A DNA stretch of 7,492 nucleotides. Source: JBLMZH01 sp050258715. Its GTDB lineage: Bacteria > Patescibacteriota > Doudnabacteria > UBA920 > O2-02-FULL-48-8. Each line of letters begins with the position of its first letter. The first letter of the stretch is position 1. The DNA lies in the NCBI GenBank assembly GCA_050258715.1, contig JBLMZH010000036.1, positions 1 to 7,492 on the forward strand, in the 5' to 3' direction. Under the pieces are notes generated by a model that had not been told where the DNA came from, ran no database searches, and worked only from the letters and a program-made list of their open reading frames with translations. Made by a program: the position numbers and the translations under genes. This document shows positions 1 through 5,450 of the stretch, piece by piece.

Positions 1-550
1 CAGCGCCCATTGGCAGGCCGCGGCCGAGCCTGGTCACTTTCACGTGCGAATATTTCGGATGTTTCAATTCTTTGGAAATATACATTGCCGTGGCCTCTCC
101 CTCCATCGAAGGATTGGTGGCGAGCACAATCTCTTTGGGCTCGTCTTTATCCGAGAGGCGGGAAAAAAGTTCGGCGATCTTCAGGTCTTCGGGGCCGACA
201 CCGTCCAAAGGCGAGATCACTCCTTGGAGCACGTGATAAAGCCCGTCGAAACTTTCGATCTGGTCCATGGCCACGACATCCAGCGGATCTTCGACAACCA
301 GAATCAAATTGCTGTTGCGTTTCGGGTCGGAACAAATTTTGCACGGATCAGTCTCAGCCATATTGAAACAGGTCGAGCAAAAAATGATCTCTTTTTTCAA
401 ATTGGAAAGCGATTTTGAAAATGATTCCAAATCCATTTCCGGCTGTTTCAAAAGATAAAAGGCGAGGCGGCTGGCGGTCTTAGGGCCGATCCCGGGGAGT
501 TTGGAAAATTCGTTGATCAGATTTTGAACTGATTTTGGGAGGACTGACAT
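1..550 (-). CDS. recR: Recombination mediator protein RecR, 3'-truncated by the window edge
   Basis: RecR acts with RecO (and RecF) in loading RecA at single-stranded gaps during recombinational repair in the cytoplasm. I translated the open frame from the ATG at 548-550; 183 residues are visible and the family is about 200 long, so only the last 15-20 are missing. Seen in order: a helix-hairpin-helix with LPGIGPKTASRLAFYLL at residues 18-34, a four-cysteine zinc finger (C58, C61, C70, C73; FCSTCFNMAETDPCKIC), then a Toprim domain starting with VVEDPLDVVAMDQ near residue 85, LATNPSMEGEATA near 143 and TRLGRGLPMGA at the cut end. All hallmark elements are present. The gene lies 112 nt downstream of dnaB on the same strand, separated by a strong terminator, so it probably has its own promoter. 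No Shine-Dalgarno sequence precedes the ATG; the start is fixed by the family N-terminus. The frequent dnaX-ybaB-recR arrangement is not seen here. Confidence 0.96.
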   Translation of the reverse strand, partial: MSVLPKSVQNLINEFSKLPGIGPKTASRLAFYLLKQPEMDLESFSKSLSNLKKEIIFCSTCFNMAETDPCKICSDPKRNSNLILVVEDPLDVVAMDQIESFDGLYHVLQGVISPLDGVGPEDLKIAELFSRLSDKDEPKEIVLATNPSMEGEATAMYISKELKHPKYSHVKVTRLGRGLPMGA

Positions 551-559
551 ACACCAATA

Positions 560-588
560 ATTTTAAAGGATAAGCAGGCTAAAAACAA
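560..588 (-). promoter_or_regulatory. Candidate recR promoter
   Basis: On the minus strand TTGTTT (583-588) and TAAAAT (560-565) are separated by exactly 17 nt, between the dnaB terminator and the recR ATG. Only 9 nt lie between the -10 and the ATG at 550, so transcription would start within about 0-3 nt of the start codon, giving a leaderless or nearly leaderless mRNA. This fits the absence of a ribosome binding site. The call is based on hexamer match and spacing only. Confidence 0.5.
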
Positions 589-611
589 GCTAAAAACCGC
601 GGGAAAGATAC

Positions 612-649
612 AAAAAACCCCGCGAAAAGCCAGGGCTTTAAGTGCGGGG
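612..649 (-). terminator. Rho-independent terminator of dnaB
   Basis: Reading the minus strand, CCCCGC (644-649) pairs with GCGGGG (618-623), and inside it AAAGC (635-639) pairs with GCTTT (626-630) around a CCTG loop. The stem is followed at once by six Ts (612-617). The structure starts 13 nt after the dnaB TAG codon. It should separate dnaB transcription from recR. Confidence 0.9.
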
Positions 650-662
650 AATATGTTTTATG

Positions 663-2075
663 CTAGTCCATGATCTGGCCCATCATCACTTCTTCGGGGG
701 TTTGAGCTTTTGCTAGATTTTTAAACGAGGTCTTTTCGCCGTCAAAGAACAGTTCCACTTCGCCAGTCGGGCCGTTGCGGTGCTTTTTGATGAGAATCTC
801 GGCGATGTGCGGTTTTTTCGAGTCGTTCCCCGTATACATCTCGTCGCGGTAAATGAACATGACCACGTCCGCGTCCTGTTCGATTGAACCTGATTCCCTG
901 AGGTCGGAAAGCTGAGGATGTTTGTCGCCGCCTCTTTGCTCAACAGCGCGTGAAAGCTGGGACAAGGCGAGTACCGGGACGTTCAGCTCTTTGGCTAGAA
1001 GTTTCAGTGAGCGCGAAATTTCCGAAACTTCCTGCACGCGGTTTTCTATGCTTCGGCCCTGCATCAGCTGAAGATAATCAACGACAATCAAATCCAAATC
1101 ATGTTCCGACTGAAGGCGGCGGGCCTTGGTCCGAAGTTCCATGACGTTTAAAGATCCGGAGTCGTCAATATAGATTGGAGCTTCGGACAGCCGACCCAAG
1201 GCGTGCCCGATCCGTTCGAAATCATTGTCCGGACCCTGGTCGTTCAGCCGGCCGGTTCGCATTTTCCAAAGATCAACATCAGCCTCGGCCGAAAGGAGGC
1301 GGTCAACAAGCTGGTCCTTGCTCATTTCCAAAGAAAACACAGCCACGCCTTTGCGCTCAGTCATGGCCACGTTTCGGACAAAATCCAAAGCTAGTGAGGT
1401 TTTGCCCATGGACGGGCGGGCCGCAAGAATAATAAGGTCAGATTTTTGCAAACCGCCCAGCTTGCTGTCGAGATCGGTAAAGCCGGTGGCAGTGCCGCGA
1501 AGCTTGCCTTTTTCCCGGTGAAGTTCGTCCAGGCGGTCAAAAGTTTCGTGCAAAATGTCGGAGATCGGTACAAAGTTTTGTTTCAAATATTTTTGCGAAA
1601 CCGAAAACAGTTTTTGTTCAGCCGTATCAAGCAGGGTTTCCAGCTCGATTCCTTCCTGGTAGCCAAGCCCGACAATGTCAGTGGCCGCTGAGATGAGGCG
1701 CCTTAAAGTGCCTTTCCGCTTGACGATCTTGGCATAGTAAACCACGTGAGCCGCCGAAGGCACGGAATTGACTAAGGTCGTTAAGTAGCTTAAGCCGCCG
1801 ATCTGATCCAGGCTGACCCCTTCCTGAAGCTTGTTCGAAACCGTTAAGACATCAATTGAGGATCGCTCGTCATAAAGCCTTAAGATAGCCTGATAAATGA
1901 CCTTGTGCCGGTCCTCGTAGAAGTCTTCGGGAGTAACCGTGTCCGCAACTTTGATCACAGCGTCCTTGTCCAACATCAAAGATCCCAAAACCGACTGTTC
2001 GGCTTCGAGGTTTTGGGGTGGGATGCGGTTGACGGAATCAGAAGACGGTTGTGTTTCTTGGGATTTTCTGGACAT
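663..2075 (-). CDS. dnaB: Replicative DNA helicase DnaB
   Basis: DnaB is the hexameric 5'-3' helicase that unwinds DNA at the replication fork and contacts primase. The product is 470 residues, the usual family length. The N-terminal primase-interacting domain spans roughly residues 18-120 (PPQNLEAEQSVLGSLMLDKDAV), followed by a linker and a RecA-like ATPase domain from about 190. Visible motifs are Walker A ARPSMGKT (219-226, K225, T226), catalytic E250 in FSLEMS, Walker B LIVVDYLQLM (329-338, D333), SQLSRAVEQR near 372, SGSIEQDADVVMFIYRD near 395, and KKHRNGP with R433, which aligns from memory with the E. coli arginine finger. No intein interrupts the P-loop or other motifs. The ATG at 2073-2075 fits the family N-terminus, but only a GGG gives any ribosome-binding resemblance upstream. 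It lies 109 nt after cysS and stops with TAG just before a terminator. The upstream region carries DnaA-box-like repeats. Confidence 0.97.
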   Translation of the reverse strand: MSRKSQETQPSSDSVNRIPPQNLEAEQSVLGSLMLDKDAVIKVADTVTPEDFYEDRHKVIYQAILRLYDERSSIDVLTVSNKLQEGVSLDQIGGLSYLTTLVNSVPSAAHVVYYAKIVKRKGTLRRLISAATDIVGLGYQEGIELETLLDTAEQKLFSVSQKYLKQNFVPISDILHETFDRLDELHREKGKLRGTATGFTDLDSKLGGLQKSDLIILAARPSMGKTSLALDFVRNVAMTERKGVAVFSLEMSKDQLVDRLLSAEADVDLWKMRTGRLNDQGPDNDFERIGHALGRLSEAPIYIDDSGSLNVMELRTKARRLQSEHDLDLIVVDYLQLMQGRSIENRVQEVSEISRSLKLLAKELNVPVLALSQLSRAVEQRGGDKHPQLSDLRESGSIEQDADVVMFIYRDEMYTGNDSKKPHIAEILIKKHRNGPTGEVELFFDGEKTSFKNLAKAQTPEEVMMGQIMD

Positions 2076-2098
2076 ATACCCGAGGTTAGCGTGGAAAC

Positions 2099-2127
2099 AT
2101 TATGTATCCGAATACTTTGGAAAGCAA
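2099..2127 (-). promoter_or_regulatory. Candidate dnaB promoter
   Basis: On the minus strand TTGCTT (2122-2127) is followed after 17 nt by CATAAT (2099-2104), a 5/6 match to the consensus -10. The predicted start near 2092 gives a leader of roughly 17 nt. The spacer holds a short inverted repeat, GTAT-N4-ATAC (2104-2115), which may be chance. The -35 matches consensus at only 3 of 6 positions, so an activator or upstream contacts might be needed. Confidence 0.45.
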
Positions 2128-2130
2128 TAC

Positions 2131-2157
2131 TGTGGATTCTGGGGATAGTGGGGATAA
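2131..2157 (-). promoter_or_regulatory. Three abutting DnaA-box-like 9-mers upstream of dnaB
   Basis: Three 9-mers lie end to end on the minus strand: TTATCCCCA (2149-2157), CTATCCCCA (2140-2148) and GAATCCACA (2131-2139). Against the DnaA box TTATCCACA they have one, two and two mismatches. The block ends 3 bp from the candidate dnaB -35. This suggests replication-linked control of dnaB, but binding is inferred from sequence resemblance alone. Confidence 0.4.
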
Positions 2158-2184
2158 ATCCGAATTTTAGTTTTGCTTAGGCTT

Positions 2185-3570
2185 TCAGAACTTTTTCTTG
2201 ATTTTGGTCCCGTCAGGGGTATCGTTGACTATAAAACCCTTGCTTTCAAGATCTTTCCGCAGCGAGTCCGAGCGCGTAAAATCCTTTTCTTCCCTGGCTT
2301 TGTCGCGGGCCAAAACCAGATCCTTAACGTCAGCTGGGATATTTTGATTTGTTTCCCAGGCTTCTTTTAAGTTTAAGCCTAAGACTTCGTCAAATTTAAA
2401 CAGCGCGGCTAATTTGTTTTCTTCCGGTTCGCTTGAGCGAAGCATATCCCAGATTACAGCCAAAGCTTTTGGTGTGTTTAGATCGTCGTTTAGGGCCTGT
2501 GAAAAATCATCCCAATACTTTTTAGGAATCGTTTTGCCAACAACTTTTATTCCGGCGGCTGTTTCGTAAAGGCTGCGCAGGGCGTTTTGGGCCGCGGATA
2601 AGCTTTCCCAACTGAAGTTCATTTTGGAACGGTAGTGCGAAGCAAAAACCAGGTAGCGGAAGGCCAGCGGGTCAAAGCCTTTGTCGACGACGTCTTTAAG
2701 CCGATAAAAGTTGCCTTCGGACTTGGCCATCTTTCCCTGGTTTATGAGCAGATATTCCGAATGGATCCAGTAATTAGCCAAAGGCTTATCAAACGCTGCC
2801 TGGCTTTGTGCGATTTCATTGGCGTGATGCACTGGCACGTGGTCAATGCCGCCGGTATGGATGTCGAACGGCTGTCCCAAATATTTTGCGGACATGGCCG
2901 AGCATTCGATGTGCCAGCCGGGGAAGCCTTCGCCAAAAGGCGAGGGCCAATGCATGACGTGATTTTCAAATCTTCCTGCCAGTTTAAACCACAAAGCAAA
3001 GTCCGCCGGGTGTTTTTTGTCCGGGTCCTGCACGACCTCTTGCCTTGAAGTTTGTTTTTCATCCAGCTTCTGTCCGGTCAGCTTCGAATAATCGGGAAAC
3101 TTGGAAACGTCAAAATACACGGCCTGCTTGGTTTCGTAAGCAAAACCTTTTTTCGCTAAAATTTCAATGATGGCCAGCTGGTCTTTGATGTGTTCCGTGG
3201 CCTTGGCTGTGATATCCGGCGAAACGATATTTAAAAGCTTGAGGTCGTCAAAAAATGATCTCGCGTAAAAATCGGCAAGTTCCCATACCGAGCGGTGTTC
3301 TCTTTCTGCACCTTTCTCCAGCTTGTCTTCGCCCGAATCCTGATCAGAAGTTAAATGCCCGACATCCGTAATGTTCATTACATGCCTTACCGAATAGCCG
3401 TCATAGGTCAGGACGCGCTTTAAAATATCCTCGACAATGTAGGTTTTAAGATTGCCGATATGGGCAAAATTATAAACCGTCGGCCCGCAAGTATATAAGC
3501 CGACTGTCTTGTCTTTAATAGGGACAAATTCCCTGATCTTTCGCGCGTATGTATCGTAAAGTTTAAGCAT
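2185..3570 (-). CDS. cysS: Cysteinyl-tRNA synthetase
   Basis: This class I aminoacyl-tRNA synthetase activates cysteine with ATP and charges tRNA-Cys in the cytoplasm. The product has 461 residues, matching the family. The Rossmann catalytic core shows YTCGPTVYNFAHIGN (HIGH signature as HIGN, residues 37-40) and a KMSKS signature written KMAKS (280-284, followed by EGNF). Zinc ligands align as C28, C223 (WHIECSAM), H248 and E252. The signature around the last two, GGIDHVPVHHANEIAQ (240-255), departs from the common GG.DL.FPHHENE and resembles what I recall from Patescibacteria. The helical anticodon-binding region follows from about residue 320 (HYRSKMNFSWESL, then ALNDDLNTPKAL), with a C-terminal FTRSDSLRKDLESKGFIVNDTPDGT segment. 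The ATG at 3568-3570 gives the normal N-terminus and has no Shine-Dalgarno sequence. It lies between the antiporter gene and dnaB on the same strand, with no clear terminator after it. Confidence 0.97.
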   Translation of the reverse strand: MLKLYDTYARKIREFVPIKDKTVGLYTCGPTVYNFAHIGNLKTYIVEDILKRVLTYDGYSVRHVMNITDVGHLTSDQDSGEDKLEKGAEREHRSVWELADFYARSFFDDLKLLNIVSPDITAKATEHIKDQLAIIEILAKKGFAYETKQAVYFDVSKFPDYSKLTGQKLDEKQTSRQEVVQDPDKKHPADFALWFKLAGRFENHVMHWPSPFGEGFPGWHIECSAMSAKYLGQPFDIHTGGIDHVPVHHANEIAQSQAAFDKPLANYWIHSEYLLINQGKMAKSEGNFYRLKDVVDKGFDPLAFRYLVFASHYRSKMNFSWESLSAAQNALRSLYETAAGIKVVGKTIPKKYWDDFSQALNDDLNTPKALAVIWDMLRSSEPEENKLAALFKFDEVLGLNLKEAWETNQNIPADVKDLVLARDKAREEKDFTRSDSLRKDLESKGFIVNDTPDGTKIKKKF

Positions 3571-3576
3571 AGGTTA

Positions 3577-3606
3577 ATTATAACCAAAAAAGCCGCCCTT
3601 TGTAAG
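3577..3606 (-). promoter_or_regulatory. Candidate cysS promoter with consensus -10 close to the start codon
   Basis: A perfect TATAAT (3577-3582, minus strand) lies 6 nt before the cysS ATG. Eighteen nt further up is CTTACA (3601-3606, 4/6 match to TTGACA), inside the loop and stem of the antiporter gene's terminator. Transcription would begin at or next to the ATG, so the mRNA would be leaderless. The -10 sits in an inverted repeat GGTTA-ATTA-TAACC (3572-3585), which could be an operator or coincidence. Confidence 0.55.
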
Positions 3607-3614
3607 GCAGCTTT
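3586..3614 (-). terminator. Rho-independent terminator of the antiporter gene
   Basis: On the minus strand AAAGCTGCC (3606-3614) pairs with GGCGGCTTT (3589-3597) over 9 bp including one G-U pair, around an 8-nt loop. It runs into six Ts (3586-3591). It begins 4 nt after the antiporter TGA codon and directly abuts the cysS -10 region. Confidence 0.88.
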
Positions 3615-3618
3615 AATA

Positions 3619-5292
3619 TCAATCGCTTAGGTCGCGCTTAATAAGCTTGAGATCGTGATTTTTGAGCTTATCCAGCTGTTTTATCGAAGGGTAGCCGGCC
3701 AAAAGCTTGCCCAAATGGTGGCCTGAGGACAGATGCGGAACCAAAACGTAGTCCGCGCCGGCGTCGTAGAAAAGCAAAGCGTCGCGCTCGGTTTCCGCGC
3801 GCACGACCAAAGCCGGGCGGCGTTTAAGCTTGTTCAGGTAAGAAATGAGCATGAGGTTGTCCTCAAGATCGGGGCTGGTTGAGATAACGAGCTTGGTTTT
3901 GGTCGTTGTAATTTGGCTAAAGACTTCTTCGTCCGCGATGTCCCCGAAAATATAATCGTAGCCGAGCTTTTCAAGTTTTTTGGTCATCTCAGGATCGAAA
4001 TCCACGACCATCAAGTCTTCAACCGGAAGGTTATGAGCCAAGCTTTGACCGGTCCGGTGGAATCCGATTAAGACGATTGATTTTTTGGGCCGCAAGGGAA
4101 GCTTTAAGTCGCTGCTGATCTTTTTTTCAAATACCGAAAGGATGTGCTCGAGATATTTGAAAAGATGATTGGAGTAATGAATAAGATAGGAAGAGACTGT
4201 GATTGAAATTATACCCACGGCTGTGATCACTCCGACCACGGTCGAGTCAATGTGTCCGATTTCTTTGCCCAAGGCAGCCATGATCAGGCTGAATTCTGAG
4301 ATCTGCGAAACAGTGAGGCCCGCCAGAAAGCTCGTCCGTTTTTTAAAGCCCAGCAAGCCCATGATAACGAGCATGATCAGGGGATTGCCTATGAGCACGA
4401 ACAAGCTTAAGACAATGATTGGCGTGGCCAAGCCTGAAAAGTTTACGTTAACAAAGGCGGAGCCTAAGATAATGAAAAAAATGATGATGAAGAAATCCCG
4501 CAATGGACGGATTTTGTTGGCGATCTGGAAATTTTCCGACGAATTCGCCAAACTCAATCCTGCCAGAATGCCGGCGATCTCAACCGAAAAACCGAATTGT
4601 TTGACAATGAGAGCGATAAGGAACAGCCAGGCAGTGCTGGTTAAGAACATCATTTCCTGCGATTGGGCGATCTCGTCGAACAGGTGCGGCAAGATTTTTC
4701 GTCCCAGCCAAATGGTGACCCCGAACAGGATCAAAGCCTTGGCCAAGGTCAAAAAAATATCCATGGGGGAAACCGAACCGCTGCTTTTGATTCCGGACAA
4801 AACGACCAGGATCAAAATCGCGGCCAAATCCTGCACAAGCAAAAGTCCGATGCTGATCTTGCCGTAAAGGCTGTTTAAGTCGCGCTTGTCCGAAAGGTAT
4901 TTGACGACAATGATCGTGCTCGCCAAGGTCAGGGCTAGTCCCAAATAAAGCGAGGGCAGCGAAGCGAAGCCTAAAAGCCTTGCCAAAAAATATCCGGCAA
5001 CTGTTGTAACGAAAATTTGCAGAATTCCAATAATGAGCGAAATTTTTCCGACCAACCTTAGCGAAGTGTAGTTGATTTCAAGTCCGACTAGGAACAGAAG
5101 GAACATGATCCCCAGATCGCCAAAGGTTTGAAAAATATCCTTGCCGGCAATTTCGGAATATCCAAGCCAGGCCACCAAAGCCCCGGTTGCCAAATAGGCG
5201 AGTATCAGCGGCTGGCGCAACAATTTGGCAACAACGCTTAGGGCGGTGGCTAAAATGAAGAGCGAGGCAAGGTCGTTTATGTACAAAGGCAT
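3619..5292 (-). CDS. KefB/KefC-type cation:proton antiporter (CPA2 family) with RCK domain
   Basis: An inner-membrane monovalent cation/H+ antiporter of the CPA2 family, likely exchanging K+ or Na+ for protons in pH and ion homeostasis. The 557-residue product has a strongly hydrophobic region (about 5-375) with around 11-13 membrane segments. It includes the family motif FLLFLVGLEIN (64-74), the ASTIIVVKYLSD segment (124-135) and the ion-site pair Q154-D155 in LLVQDLAAIL. A Q-D pair is the form seen in KefB/C. A cytoplasmic RCK_N (TrkA-N) domain follows from about 404: IVLIGFHRTGQS (406-417), acidic D431/D433 at the end of the second strand (VVDFDPE), and FGDIADEEV (449-457). The dinucleotide loop reads G-F-H-R-T-G, so the usual middle glycine is replaced by His412. 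No RCK_C domain is evident. The ion specificity cannot be read from sequence. The ATG at 5290-5292 has no Shine-Dalgarno sequence. The gene diverges from the large plus-strand gene. Confidence 0.9.
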   Translation of the reverse strand: MPLYINDLASLFILATALSVVAKLLRQPLILAYLATGALVAWLGYSEIAGKDIFQTFGDLGIMFLLFLVGLEINYTSLRLVGKISLIIGILQIFVTTVAGYFLARLLGFASLPSLYLGLALTLASTIIVVKYLSDKRDLNSLYGKISIGLLLVQDLAAILILVVLSGIKSSGSVSPMDIFLTLAKALILFGVTIWLGRKILPHLFDEIAQSQEMMFLTSTAWLFLIALIVKQFGFSVEIAGILAGLSLANSSENFQIANKIRPLRDFFIIIFFIILGSAFVNVNFSGLATPIIVLSLFVLIGNPLIMLVIMGLLGFKKRTSFLAGLTVSQISEFSLIMAALGKEIGHIDSTVVGVITAVGIISITVSSYLIHYSNHLFKYLEHILSVFEKKISSDLKLPLRPKKSIVLIGFHRTGQSLAHNLPVEDLMVVDFDPEMTKKLEKLGYDYIFGDIADEEVFSQITTTKTKLVISTSPDLEDNLMLISYLNKLKRRPALVVRAETERDALLFYDAGADYVLVPHLSSGHHLGKLLAGYPSIKQLDKLKNHDLKLIKRDLSD

Positions 5293-5328
5293 TGGAATTT
5301 TTGTTTCTTTGAAGAATGTCTTTCTTAA

Positions 5329-5358
5329 AGTTTAGCGTCTTTTGCGTTAATTTGTCAA
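5329..5358 (-). promoter_or_regulatory. Candidate antiporter-gene promoter
   Basis: A consensus TTGACA (5353-5358, minus strand) is followed after 18 nt by TAAACT (5329-5334, 4/6 match). Start of transcription near 5322 would give a leader of about 30 nt without a Shine-Dalgarno sequence. An imperfect inverted repeat, CTTTGAAGAA / TTCTTAAAG (5307-5316 and 5322-5330 on the plus strand), reaches into the -10 and could be an operator. Confidence 0.55.
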
Positions 5359-5380
5359 AAATAAGACCTTATGGTATAAT
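5352..5380 (+). promoter_or_regulatory. Strong candidate promoter of the large plus-strand gene
   Basis: TTGTCA (5352-5357, 5/6 match) is separated by 17 nt from a perfect TATAAT (5375-5380), which is preceded by TGG, that is an extended -10. This is the best promoter in the window. Its -35 overlaps the -35 of the divergent antiporter promoter (5353-5358), so polymerase binding at the two should be mutually exclusive. The leader would be about 60 nt. Confidence 0.7.
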
Positions 5381-5426
5381 TTGTTAAGATTTGCAGGACA
5401 GAAAAATTGAAAGAAACAAAAAATTC

Positions 5427-5450
5427 AAGGAATTGATGTTACATCTATGA
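5427..5450 (+). promoter_or_regulatory. Ribosome binding site and possible 4-codon leader ORF before the large gene
   Basis: AAGGA (5427-5431) is the only Shine-Dalgarno-like sequence in front of the large gene, but it stands 15 nt from the ATG at 5447. It is 4 nt from another ATG at 5436, which opens a frame of only four codons, Met-Leu-His-Leu, and stops at TGA 5448-5450. That stop overlaps the ATG at 5447 as ATGA. Translational coupling is possible. Alternatively the gene uses an in-frame ATT (5423 or 5432); an in-frame TGA at 5408-5410 limits any extension. Confidence 0.35.

Larger units (their letters stand above)
5295..5426. repeat. Inverted repeat of an A-rich leader element flanking the divergent promoters
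   Basis: AAAGAAACAAAAAATTC occurs on the plus strand at 5410-5426, and the same sequence with one A fewer, AAAGAAACAAAAATTC, on the minus strand at 5295-5310. Similarity extends a few bases further (TTG or TTC before it). Each copy lies in the leader of the gene transcribed from its own strand, ending 2 nt before the antiporter ATG and 20 nt before the ATG at 5447. The copies are 99 bp apart. The role is unknown. Confidence 0.65.

Noticed and set aside
44..418. 124-codon open frame on the plus strand
   Set aside because: It is antisense to recR, which is unambiguous by its zinc finger and Toprim motifs.
663..2075. Intein or frameshift in dnaB
   Set aside because: DnaB is a common intein host, but the length is 470 residues and all motifs are continuous.
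2076..2184. Possible replication origin from the DnaA-box-like repeats
   Set aside because: Only three imperfect boxes in about 110 bp, no long AT-rich unwinding region, and no dnaA/dnaN/rpmH neighbours. Promoter control of dnaB fits better.
2161..2190. Terminator after cysS
   Set aside because: No GC-rich hairpin followed by a T-run is present on the minus strand between the cysS stop and the dnaB promoter.
4199..4867. 222-codon open frame on the plus strand
   Set aside because: It is antisense to the membrane part of the antiporter gene, has a composition expected of a shadow frame and shows no recognisable motif or start signal.
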